Assembly (NCBI GenBank): GCA_013407085.1 | Contig: JACCGJ010009904.1 | Coordinates: 1-64,000 of the forward strand | Direction: 5' to 3' | DNA length: 64,000 nucleotides | Source: Atriophallophorus winterbourni | Lineage: Eukaryota; Platyhelminthes; Trematoda; Plagiorchiida; Microphallidae | In this document: piece after piece, positions 43,054 to 51,610 of the stretch | Layout: each line of letters opens with the position of its first letter | How positions within the stretch are numbered: position 1 is the first letter of the stretch | Notes under the pieces: generated by a model | The model's input: the letters and a program-made list of their open reading frames with translations, nothing else | What the model was told of the DNA's origin: nothing | The model's database searches: none | Translations under genes and position numbers: made by a program

Positions 43054-43508
43054 CTACTCAAGTGGAGTAACGATATCAGGCCTTTTGATGACTGGCATGT
43101 TAGGCGGATCTATTTGGCGATCAAGCCTCTGAACGGAATGGAAATGTTTGAGGGCTGAAGCCTTTTCTGAATCTGAGACTATTTGGGGTCCGTTTCCATG
43201 CTGAATATTGCCAATCCAATCGCGCGTTTTACATTCGGATTGGGCATAACTATAGTAACGCTTTGCGCACTGCTTTATATTGCGTGCCAACCGTGATTCA
43301 AAGTCACGTTTTGCCTTGCGTTGGATTCCAACAGTCTCATTTCTGACCATTTTATACCTTGTCCAGGATCGTTGTGCCTGAGAAGCTTTGTAAGTTTGTT
43401 GCGTTGCTTGACGTGCACCAACGGTGCAAACCTATTTTGCAGGGTAGACAGACAGTGGCGTATAAGCTGCCAGTTTGTTGTTATATCATCACCTACATAT
43501 TGAGACAA
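43054..43508 (-). pseudogene. CR1-C endonuclease-RT linker
   Basis: ITTNWQLIRHCLSTLQNRFA and QAQRSWTRYKMVRN-type sequence, then QRKAKRDFESRLARNIKQCA and KRYYSYAQSECKTRDWIGNI, match the linker of CR1-D (QRKAKREFEARLACNIRQCP). EKASALKHFHSVQRLDRQID follows. It is split across two frames at about 43,300. The match to CR1-D includes one clear deletion relative to D (the WWTPSMRRGIKIRDRAW segment is missing here). Confidence 0.82.
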
Positions 43509-43782
43509 GATCTATTTAGCTTCCTCTGAGACGACTTCCCAGTCTACGCGATTGAAATTGCGCCTCAGTTAAGAAGGAGGTTTTTCATACCTGAGTCTTA
43601 GTTGGAATATGATCATGAATAGTGGAGTAAGATAATCTACCTGGCGAACCATTTCTTCGCTTGAAGAGATAGCGAAATCCAGGATCGAAGGTAAGCAGCC
43701 CTGGCGGAATCTTGTGAGCTCATTGACATGTTGACTAATGGCATGTATATGAGTCCATTAGATGAAGTCCTCAGACATGTTA

Positions 43783-44639
43783 TCAGATGAACAGCACTGG
43801 TTCAGCCAAGATATGTGGTAGGTTAAAATCACCGATTATAAGAACCTGCGACCCAAGCGTGTGCAGCAAACTGAGATTGCCAAGCAAATTTTGCAAGTCC
43901 TGAGGTCCTGCTTGGGGGCTCATATAAGCCCATGCTATTACCATTGATTGCTTGTAAGATTGAACGATACATGAGCTAAGTTGTACGTTGTGCGTGCTAA
44001 GCCTAACGCTCGATTCTGAAGTTCGAAGACCTAGTCTGAGAAAGATGGCAACATCACCCCCGTTTAGTTCACCTGGTCTATCACATCTGACCACAGAATG
44101 ACTACTACAAATTGAGTCAGGAATATGATCAGTTGCAGATAGCCAGGTTTCGGACAGTGTTATTAGTTGCGGTCGTAACTCATGCGCTAGGATGGAGAGT
44201 TCAAACCACATATTTCGGATACTACATGAGTTTCCGTATATCACTGTGGCGACGGTGTCTCGCGATATATTCACACTTAGTCCAGATTGATCCTCGGTCG
44301 TAATACCCGAGAAGTCAGCACGTTTTTTGGTGTGCTGCCTAAGAGTCGACTCGCCTTGCGCGGCATGAAGTTCTGCCGTACCTTGAAGGTCGCTAATCAC
44401 GAGCTGCGGAATTTCAGGGACAATACGGTAATTATTGTTTTCATTCCCAGATCCGTCCGTGATTTCCATACTTGACAAAGAGCTATCCTTTTCTGAAGAA
44501 CAGCGCAATCGGTTATAATTCACATCATAACGTGAATTCTTTGACCTTTCGAATTCCTTCTTATCGTCGGGCACGACAACACGTTTCTCTTTGTTAGTTT
44601 CGTTTGAAACAATGTAACTTGCAAAGAACTGGTCACGCT
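43783..44639 (-). pseudogene. CR1-C endonuclease N-terminal part
   Basis: From VIYGNSCSIRNMWFELSILA (Asn motif) through RPQLITLSETWLSATD, NGGDVAIFLRLGLRTSESSV, VIAWAYMSPQAGP and SQVLIIGDFNLPHI, this reads as the first two-thirds of a CR1 endonuclease. The upstream residues (SSEKDSSLSSMEITDGSGNE and IPEIPQLVISDLQGTAEL) match CR1-D's ORF2 start, so C and D are the same subfamily. At the extreme N-terminus the frame runs into gypsy LTR sequence (MRQNKRCY), which is not part of the protein. The rest of the endonuclease follows with frame damage. Confidence 0.85.
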
Positions 44640-44677
44640 TGTAACACCGCTTGTTTTGCCTCATCAAAACATTGACC
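44640..44677 (+). repeat. Start of 5' LTR of the gypsy element
   Basis: The 38 bases from TGTAACACCGCTTGTTTTGC to CATTGACCTT are identical to the start of the 3' LTR at 55,099. They are preceded by CGCT, which also follows the proposed 3' LTR end at 55,375-55,378. CR1-D's 3' tail (TTCAG repeats) begins at once after them, so CR1-D lies in the 5' LTR; the rest of this LTR was not found on its far side. Confidence 0.75.
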
Positions 44678-44913
44678 TTCAGTTCAGTTCAGTTCAGTTT
44701 GCACAGGACGATATGTGGCAGTCGCCAATCGAGCGTCCAGATTTCTTCCGGTGGTATGCCAAAAAGAGCGCCCACCACTTCAAAACAAAATAGGTTCACA
44801 GATTTCTTCTGGTAGGATGGTTACCTGGAATGTAGAGCAAAAACTCCCCTCACCAAAGGTGAGGAGACATTAATGCATTTCAAAGACCAGGTAAATACAA
44901 TATCATTACTCAA

Positions 44914-45484
44914 TTAGGGGCAAAATGCAGGAAATAATGAGCTCCATACGGCATCAAGTCTATTCTTGAAACACATTACAGAGTTAGAGTTCACGACATC
45001 TTCAGGTAGGCAGTTCCAGTAGCTTACTACTCTTTCACTGAAGAAGTGCTTACGAGCATTAGACCTGACATGTTGTTTGGCCAGTTTCAGAGGGTGACCT
45101 CGAGTACCCACATTGGGTGCGAGAACATACATTTCACCTGGTTGAATAGTACTAAAACCGGCCATGATCTTGAAGGTTTCTATCAGATCCCCACGCAGCC
45201 GCCTTCTTTTCAGTGAAAAGAGCCCTAGACTTAATAGTCTTTGCTCGTAAGATCTACCTGATTGCCCTTCGATCATGCGAGTAGCAAGGCGCTGAACACC
45301 CTCAAGCCTTGCAATATCTTTTTCAAGATAAGGTGACCAAGCTTGAATGCAGTACTCGAGATGAGGTCTAACGACAGCCTTGTATATCGGTATGAAAACC
45401 TCCGGGGACCTGCAGGATAAAACTGATCGAAGGCGAAACAGCGCGCTCCTAGCACGATGTGCAGCTGCTGCACATTGACAGATC
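44914..45484 (-). pseudogene. CR1-D RT thumb and C-terminus after the deletion
   Basis: Beyond the junction the thumb sequence (read in a shifted frame as CAAAAHRARSALFRLRSVLS and IYKAVVRPHLEYCIQAWSPY) runs to about 45,280. It then continues in frame 44,914-45,276: RMIEGQSGRSYEQRLLSLGL, FSLKRRRLRGDLIETFKIMA, VGTRGHPLKLAKQHVRSNAR and FFSERVVSYWNCLPEDVVNS. This final frame is open to its stop, showing that the deletion, not general decay, is the main lesion. The 3' UTR and TTCAG tail follow. Confidence 0.9.
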
Positions 45485-47359
45485 GACAGATCCTGTCCCT
45501 AATAAGTCTCTCTAGGGTTTTGCAAAGGATACTAGTAAGGCTTACAGGTCTGTAGTTGCAAACTGAAGATCGACTGCCACCTTTATGTATAGGAATCACA
45601 TCAGCCTGCTTCCATGCACTAGGAATATACCCATACCTTAAGGATGCGTTAAAGAGGCGACCCACCGGTTGTGCTAATACAGGCGCCAGGTTCTTAATAA
45701 ATTGAGGGTGAATACCATCCGGGCCCGCAGATTTATGTGGATTTGTTGCTTCAAGTGCAAGCCTGACCTCATTATCAGTGAAAATTATTTCATCTAGGGT
45801 AGGAACGCTATCTGACCTTATGTCCACTGGCATATTCGAGAGATCAGTTTGGCGATCAGGCCTCTGAACAGCTCGAAAATGTTCGAGAAAAGCCGAAGCC
45901 TTTTCAGAATCTGAATCTAGTTGAGATCCATTGTCCAGTTGAAGGTTGCCTATGCAATCGCGAGTTTTGCCTTTGGATTGTGCATAGCTATAGAAACGCT
46001 TTGGGCACTGTCTTATATTACATGCCAGTCGTGCCTCAAATTCACGTTTTGCCTTACGTTGGCTTCCCACAGCCTTATTTCTAAGTAGTTTATACCTTGT
46101 CCAGGCCCATTGTGTCTGAGAAGCTTTGTAAGTTTTCCAGGCACGGTCCCGGATTTTAATACCACGGCGCATCGATGGTGTCCACCACTGTGGCTTGTTG
46201 CGTCTTTTGACGTGCACCAACGGAGCAAATCTATCTTGCAGTGTGGACAGACAATGGTGAATAAGCTGCCAGTTTGCTGCCATATCATCACCAGAAGATT
46301 GTGACAAGATCTGATCTGCTTCTTCTGAGACAACACTCCAGTCTACCCTATTGAAGTTGCGCTTTAGTTTCGGAGGCGGTTTGTCATACCTGAGCAGTAG
46401 CTGGAAGCTAATCATGATGTGATCACTTTTCCCTAGTGGGGAAAGATATTGCACCTGTCGAACCATTTGCTCATTCGAAGATATAACAAGATCCAGGACC
46501 GAAGGTTCACAGCCATGTCGGAACCTTGTAGGCTCAGTTACATGTTGGCTCATAGCATGTCTGTGGGTCCATTCTATGAAGTCCTCAGACATCTTATCAG
46601 CTTGGCAGCTCTGGTTAGGCCAAGATATGTGTGGTAGATTAAAGTCACCCACCATAAGAACCTGAGACCCAAACGCACGTAGTGAACTCAAATTCTCAAG
46701 CAAGTTATACATATCCTGTACTCCTGAATGGGGACTCAAATAAACGCACGCTATTACCGTAGATTGTTTATAGGAGTGAATGAGACAGGAGCTAAGTTGC
46801 ACATTGTGCGTGCCAAGCCTAACGTTTAACTCTGAGGTACGGAGGCCTGACCTGAGAAGAATAGCAACACCGCCACCTTGTACTGCACCCGGTCTATCAC
46901 ACCTGATCACGGAATAGCTGTTACCAACTATATCAGGAATGTCATCAGATGCAGAGAGCCAGGTTTCTGTCAGTGCAATTACATGCGGTCTTAACTCATG
47001 TGCAAGGATGGAGAGTTCAGACCATTTGTTTCGGATGCTACATGCATTCCCGAGTAGCACTGTGGCGGCAGTGTCACGTAATCTATTCCCAATTAGTCTT
47101 GTGTGATTCTCGGGCGGAGTACCCGAGAAGTCAGCACGTTTTTTGGCGTACTGCTTGCGATAGCCGAGTCACCTGGTGCGGCCTGAACACCAGCTGTACA
47201 CTGCAGGTTGCTAACCACGAGCTGTGGAATTTCAGGGATAATAATACGACCACAGACCCCATCCTCGGACGCTTCCAAGAATTCTTCATCTGATGAAGCC
47301 CCATCCTTTTCGGATGAACGGCGCCCTTGATTGGACGTTACTTCGGAAAGAGAATCCAT
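45485..47359 (-). pseudogene. CR1-D ORF2: endonuclease and RT start
   Basis: The N-terminal tail (47,093-47,359) ends in a stop just before VLLGNACSIRNKWSELSILA. The endonuclease follows intact: IALTETWLSASDD, GGGVAILLRSGLR, VIACVYLSPHSG, VLMVGDFNLPHISWPNQ and LGKSDHIMISFQLLL. The linker PQWWTPSMRRGIKIRDRAWK and KRFYSYAQSKGKTRDCIGNL comes next, then RT: HKSAGPDGIHPQFIKNLAPV and HKGGSRSSVCNYRPVSLTSI, ending at CKTLERLIRDRI. There the frame joins out-of-phase thumb sequence at about 45,485. Motifs A, B and C are gone. Confidence 0.92.
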
Positions 47360-47481
47360 TAGCTTTGTACAACCTCGCTTGTCGTTATTAGAGGTCTTAA
47401 CAATCTGATCCCTCCTATTTGAGGCGGAAGAGTATTGTCTTATCCAGGAGGGAGGGTTGTCCGGCTTAACCTGCAGTTTTT

Positions 47482-48438
47482 CTAAAGTTGCTTCGGCGAT
47501 GTGGTCAGCCTTAGATAGTAAGCGTCCCGATCCGCCTGGTATTTGAATTCTACCAGGATTGGCCTAGGGCGACTATCCAACTTCCATTTTCCAAGACGGT
47601 GAATTCGCATTGTAGGAGTGGAAGGCCTCAGACCTACCATGCGGATAAGATCGCTGATACATCTGCGATCTAAATCTTTTCTAGACCTCGATTCCTTAAT
47701 GAATGGCTCTGCTCGATTAAAAACCAGTACATTTCGTGTTCTAGTTTTTGGAGCAGGGGTGCCACGCAATGTATCGAATTTCTTGCGCAATTCATTTAAT
47801 TCCTGGATAATGTGATCCAGTTCGGGTGATCCGGCAACAATTTCATGTTGCTTCCGTTGGGTAGTAGCTTTATTCGCCTTCCTACGCCTCTTCGGAATCT
47901 CTGCTACATTGACCACCCTGCTATTAGAAGCTCGCATCTGAGAACGAGATACCTGGCCATTTAGGACTGCGTCCAGTGTGGATGCAGTTTTTTCGGCGTT
48001 CTTGGTAGCACGCTTTTTAGATTTGACTACCTTAGAAGAGGTAGCCTGCTTGATAGGACTTCGTAGCTGGCTAGATTTGTCAGCTAAGTCAGTGCCAGCC
48101 ATTTTATCAGAAGTCACACTAGCCCTCACAACAGATGCAAACGTTGGGGCAGGTATAGAATCTGACGAGCAAGGCAACGTCCGACTATTTCTTGGCTTTA
48201 AACAAGCGGCGTCTGTGGCAGCCTGATGACAGCCGCTACAGTACCACTGCAACTAGCGGTACTTCGCATAAATCCCATAGTGAGATTTATGTATACCTGA
48301 ACAACTAGGATGAGCCCAAAGCTTGCATGCTGTGCACTCAATTCCTTTTGCTACTATTTTGCCACATTTGACATTGAGGCATGAATTTCTAGTACTCATA
48401 TCTGACAGATAATATGATGAGTAATGAAACGTTACCAA
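47482..48438 (-). pseudogene. CR1-D ORF1 (PHD-finger protein), one internal stop
   Basis: The N-terminal frame (48,253-48,438) has CLNVKCGKIVAKGIECTACK and LWAHPSCSGIH; the downstream frame opens with LQWYCSGCH. Together C-x4-C, C-x2-C, H-x3-C and C-x2-C look like a PHD finger, as in CR1 ORF1 proteins, which bind nucleic acid in the retrotransposition particle. A TAG at about 48,253 splits it in the same frame. The rest (residues ~90-256) is lysine-rich, with KKRATKNAEK and PKRRRKANKATTQRK, a likely coiled or helical ELDHIIQELNELRKKFDTLR segment, and RNVLVFNRAEPFIKESR. It continues toward ORF2 at 47,359. Confidence 0.8.
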
Positions 48439-48739
48439 AAATACAAGCTGATTTTATCGCTAGCGTAATTAGTCAGCAAAATATGGAGAATATAGTAAAA
48501 TAGTGATTCTATTTTACTGCAAGTTCAAGGAATAGTGAAAATTCGTAATATTTTATCGGAGCGTGGAAAAAACTACCAAATTGAACGTACCGCGCAAGTT
48601 CAAGTTCAAGACATACACGCATTCTTCGTGTATCTTTCCCGGTACGTCAAAATTTTTCCGCTTAACATCGGAGTTTTCAGGTAATTTTTTTACCTCGTTT
48701 AATCGTGCATTTTATTTGCATCAATTGCTCCTGTTTATC

Positions 48740-48935
48740 ATGAGTGATCCTAAACGCGTTATTTTGGTTTCGACGGTTATCACAATACCCAGTTTTATAT
48801 CCCAAGACCCTGAGTATTGGTTTCATTTTTTCATAAACTGAATTTAGTTCTAAAAATATCATTGATGACTGCGCCATGTTTTCACAATTACGCAGAAACT
48901 CCCCGCGGATGTGTTATTACAAGTACGCGACGCAG
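48740..48935 (+). pseudogene. Gypsy gag N-terminal part, cut by CR1-E
   Basis: MSDPKRVILVSTVITIPSFI, then SQDPEYWFHFF, then (after a frame change near 48,835) DDCAMF and (another frame) TITQKLPADVLLQVRDAVLT. CsRn1-like gypsy Gag proteins begin with this pattern: a proline-phenylalanine segment, DPExWF, then about 25 residues later xxLPxxVxxEVRDLL. The reading frame is interrupted by CR1-E at about 48,936 and resumes at 50,681 as PIGDRYRIVKQAVISRSVPS. ACTGCA at both edges of CR1-E is the likely TSD. Confidence 0.75.
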
Positions 48936-48944
48936 TCCTGACTG

Positions 48945-49920
48945 CATGCAACTAGGAGTTGTTCCCAGTAAGTGGAGGGAAGCCATAGTCGTGCCAATAC
49001 ACAAAGGCGGTTGCAGGTCAACTGTTGGTAACTATAGACCAGTCAGCCTGACCAGCACCGTCTCGAAAGTAATGGAAAAACTGCTGCGTGATAAAATCTG
49101 CCAGCATCTTTGTCGGCATTCTCTGTTGAGTGTAACACAGCATGGATTTCTTAAGGGTAGATCCTGTCTGACTAACCTCCTTAGCTTTCTCAATACTGCC
49201 ACTAAAAGGATGGATGAAGGGAAGCCTTTCGAAGCCCTCTACCTAGACTTCAGTAAGGCTTTCGATTCCGTAAATCACCGCCTTCTAGAGATTAAGCTAG
49301 CAGCCAAAGGCATACGGGGTAGTCTACTTGCTTGGATAAAGGCCTTCCTTACAGATAGGACATTCCGAGTGAGAGTAGGATGTACGCTGTCGAATCAAAC
49401 CGACGTGATCAGTGGTGTACCCCAAGGTTCGGTACTTGGCCCTCTTCTATTCCTTATTTTCATCGATGACTTGTCCTCTGAATTGAAGTGCCCATGCTTC
49501 ATTTTCGCGGATGATGTGAAATTCATCGGATCAACGGATGAAGAGAACTTGATGCACGACCTTGAGCGGGTCATAAACTGGTCATACCAGTGGGATCTCC
49601 CATTGAACCTGAATAAGAGCCAACTCTTGTCAACACTGGTTGATAAGATTTCGGTCCAGGTGGCGGGGAATTCCCTCAGTGTTAACGCCACACAGTGTGT
49701 TAAGGATTTGGGTGTACTGGTTAGGGCTGACTTCAAATGGGAGGACCAATGTGCCGCTGCGGCTCAGCGTGCACGCAAGGTATTTTGTCGGCTGAAATCA
49801 GTGCTATCGAGCAGAAGACCCGATGTATTCCTGCCACTGTACAAGGCATTAGTTCGGCCTCATCTTGAATACTGTGTTCAGGCGTGGTGTCCTCACTACA
49901 AAAGACATCCTTCGACTTGA
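48945..49920 (+). pseudogene. CR1-E reverse transcriptase
   Basis: From QLGVVPSKWREAIVVPIHKG to ALVRPHLEYCVQAWCPHYKR. Motifs: GNYRPVSLTSTVSKVMEKLL, QHGFLKGRSCLTNLLSFLNT, LYLDFSKAFDSVNHRLLEIK (A), SGVPQGSVLGPLLFLIFIDD (B), CFIFADDVKFIGSTDE (C; FADD at 49,504-49,515) and CVKDLGVLVRADFKWEDQCA. The whole palm is intact and in one frame. The protein starts inside the RT because of 5' truncation; residues before QLGVV are gypsy-derived. It ends at a frameshift (KRHPST) before the C-terminal region. Confidence 0.92.
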
Positions 49921-50307
49921 AAGCGTACAGCGCCTCGCAACTCGCATGATTGAAGGTCAGCGAGGGAAACCGTACGCTTGCGCCTAATGTCTCTCGATCT
50001 TTTCTCCCTTAGGCGCCGTCGTTTAAGAGGTGACTTAATAGAAACCTTTAAGATCTTGAAGGGTTTGAGTGGCGTGCAAATGAACGACTTCTTTACCTTA
50101 AGTCCCGAGCTGGGCACCCGGGGCCACTCACTTAAAATTGCTAAGAAACGATGTAGGCTAGACTCCAGGAAACACTTTTTCAGCCTTAGGGTTGTTAACT
50201 TCTGGAACATTCTTCCAGAAGAACTTATATCCTGTAGTACCGTGTCTAGTTTTAAGCAGGGGTTGGACCGCAACTGGGGTAAGTTGTTTCCTGAATACTC
50301 GCCTTAA
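49915..50307 (+). pseudogene. CR1-E C-terminal region
   Basis: DILRLESVQRLATRMIEGQR, then a TAA near 49,985 where the family usually encodes an E or K residue, then RLMSLDLFSLRRRRLRGDLI, ETFKILKGLSGVQMNDFF, ELGTRGHSLKIAKKRCRLDS and HFFSLRVVNFWNILPEELIS, ending at the stop at 50,305-50,307. It is the regular CR1 C-terminus. The 3' UTR after it contains the GCTTTCCACCGAAAGAAATT motif also seen in CR1-C, D, F and G tails. Confidence 0.9.
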
Positions 50308-50680
50308 TTGCTTTACAAGCTTAGGTTTTTCATCTTTTAGCGTTATCCCGTAAATATAGTGAGGGCTAGAGTTCTCTGTGCTTTTTAATTTTTATTATAC
50401 ACAATGCTACTTCAGCTAACCTCTCACCGTGCTGGTGAAGAGAAACTGCTTTTTCTTTTTCCAGCATCGGCTATAACGCGGTGCTTCCTAAGTTCAACCC
50501 GGATAATCTCTTGGCTTCGCGATCGGCGAAGATTTCAAACAGACAAAAAGAATATACGTTTTGGCAGTGGTGGGTGCTTCTCTACAGCTTTCCACCGAAA
50601 GAAATTCTGGACGCTCGATTGGCTTGTTAGCCACATACTGTCCTGTGCAAACTGAACTGAAAAACTGAACTGAACTGCAC

Positions 50681-51610
50681 CCATAGGTGACCGCTACCGT
50701 ATCGTAAAACAAGCCGTGATTTCTCGCTCAGTTCCGTCTGAACGATCTAGGCTGCAGCAGTTGTTCGGCAACTTAGAAATTGCCAACAAAAATCCATCTA
50801 CCATACTAACGGAGATGCGCCGCCTGCTAGGGTCAGCGCACATGGACGAGTCCTTACTAAAGGAACTATGGCTCCAGCGCTTACCTGAGTGCGTGCAACC
50901 CATCTTGGTTGCTGCGAAAAGCACTCCGGTATCTGAGCTTGCGGAAATGGCGGACAACATCGCTGAATGTATCCGTCCCTATCCGAATGCCCATGTTTCT
51001 ACAGTAACCGCGGGACTATCATGCACACAGGGTACTCCAGCGAAAGACAGCAATACGGATCTACTGTCTGAGGTTGCAACTTTACGCAATGAGGTTCGAA
51101 ACCTCACACTCAACAGTAAGTCACGATCACGTATCCCATCCCGCAAACGCTCGAGTAGTCACACTCGATCACCCGTCTGCTGGATCCATCGGAAGTACCG
51201 CGATAATGCGCGGCGTTGCATTAAACCTTGCGCTTATCTCACATCGCTAGCGAAATGCTCGATCCGGCCCCCAACGACGACTTCTGTCTTGGGCACGAAG
51301 AGTTTAAGTCGTCTCTTCTTTATAAAGGATAAATCCACAGGACAACGTTTTCTGGTAGACACTGGTGCCGAAATCAGTGTACTGCCAGTAGACACTGGCG
51401 CAACGTCCAATCCGATGAGCCAAAACTTAAAGGCAGCTAACGGATCCCTTATAACAACCTACGGTCAACGCTCCTTGACCCTTGATTTAGGTTTACGTCG
51501 TGAATCCGCTGGATTTTTACAATCGCTGCGGTTCCGTTTGCGATCCTGGGCGTTGATTTCTTGCACTCGTTCGACATTCTTGTCGATTCTCGCCGCTCGC
51601 AGCTGATAGA
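50681..51610 (+). pseudogene. Gypsy gag C-terminus and protease
   Basis: Gag resumes as GDRYRIVKQAVISRSVPSER and RLQQLFGNLEIANKNPSTIL, then LLKELWLQRLPECVQPIL. A finger follows: CWIHRKYRDNARRCIKPC, i.e. C-x2-H-x7-to-9-C-x3-C, the unusual C-H-C-C pattern described for CsRn1/Kabuki-type gypsy Gags. Then comes the aspartic protease, RFLVDTGAEISVLPV (LVDTGA catalytic Asp). The frame is lost near 51,600; RT begins in a different frame with overlap. The next part of this element lies at 51,561-54,377. Confidence 0.87.

Larger units (their letters stand above)
41281..44639 (-). mobile_element. CR1 retrotransposon C, with two SINE-like insertions
   Basis: The 3' tail (GTTCAG, GTTTGCACAGG) is at 41,281. 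The C-terminal frame (41,371-41,640), RT thumb (41,865-42,240), RT palm (42,510-42,830), linker (42,990-43,510) and endonuclease (43,520-44,500) follow on the minus strand. Two ~215-bp SINE-like elements interrupt it. RT between YIPSxWK and GRSCVTNL is deleted at about 42,895. At 44,639 it is cut by a gypsy LTR; ORF1-like sequence reappears at about 55,379-55,540 beyond that element. Confidence 0.85.
44678..48480 (-). mobile_element. CR1 retrotransposon D, with ORF1 and deleted RT core
   Basis: It reads on the minus strand from ORF1 (48,438-47,482) through ORF2 (about 47,359-45,273), a displaced C-terminal frame (45,276-44,914), a 3' UTR and four TTCAG/CTGAA units at 44,678-44,699. It is the only CR1 here with a visible ORF1. 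The endonuclease is complete, but the RT palm is missing. The 5' boundary is not defined; sequence to about 48,700 may be its 5' UTR. Confidence 0.9.
48936..50680 (+). mobile_element. CR1 retrotransposon E, 5'-truncated, in gypsy gag
   Basis: A plus-strand copy from the RT fingers to a 3' tail of ACTGA units (50,649-50,676). Both edges show ACTGCA (about 48,940 and 50,674). The gypsy gag frame reads VRDAVLTA on the left and PIGDRYRIV on the right, so the insertion split one gene. It has an internal frameshift near 49,915. It is the same subfamily as CR1-F. Confidence 0.88.

Noticed and set aside
49395..50273. Minus-strand frames of 113 and 125 residues in CR1-E
   Set aside because: Antisense of the RT and C-terminal coding sequence; no motifs of their own.
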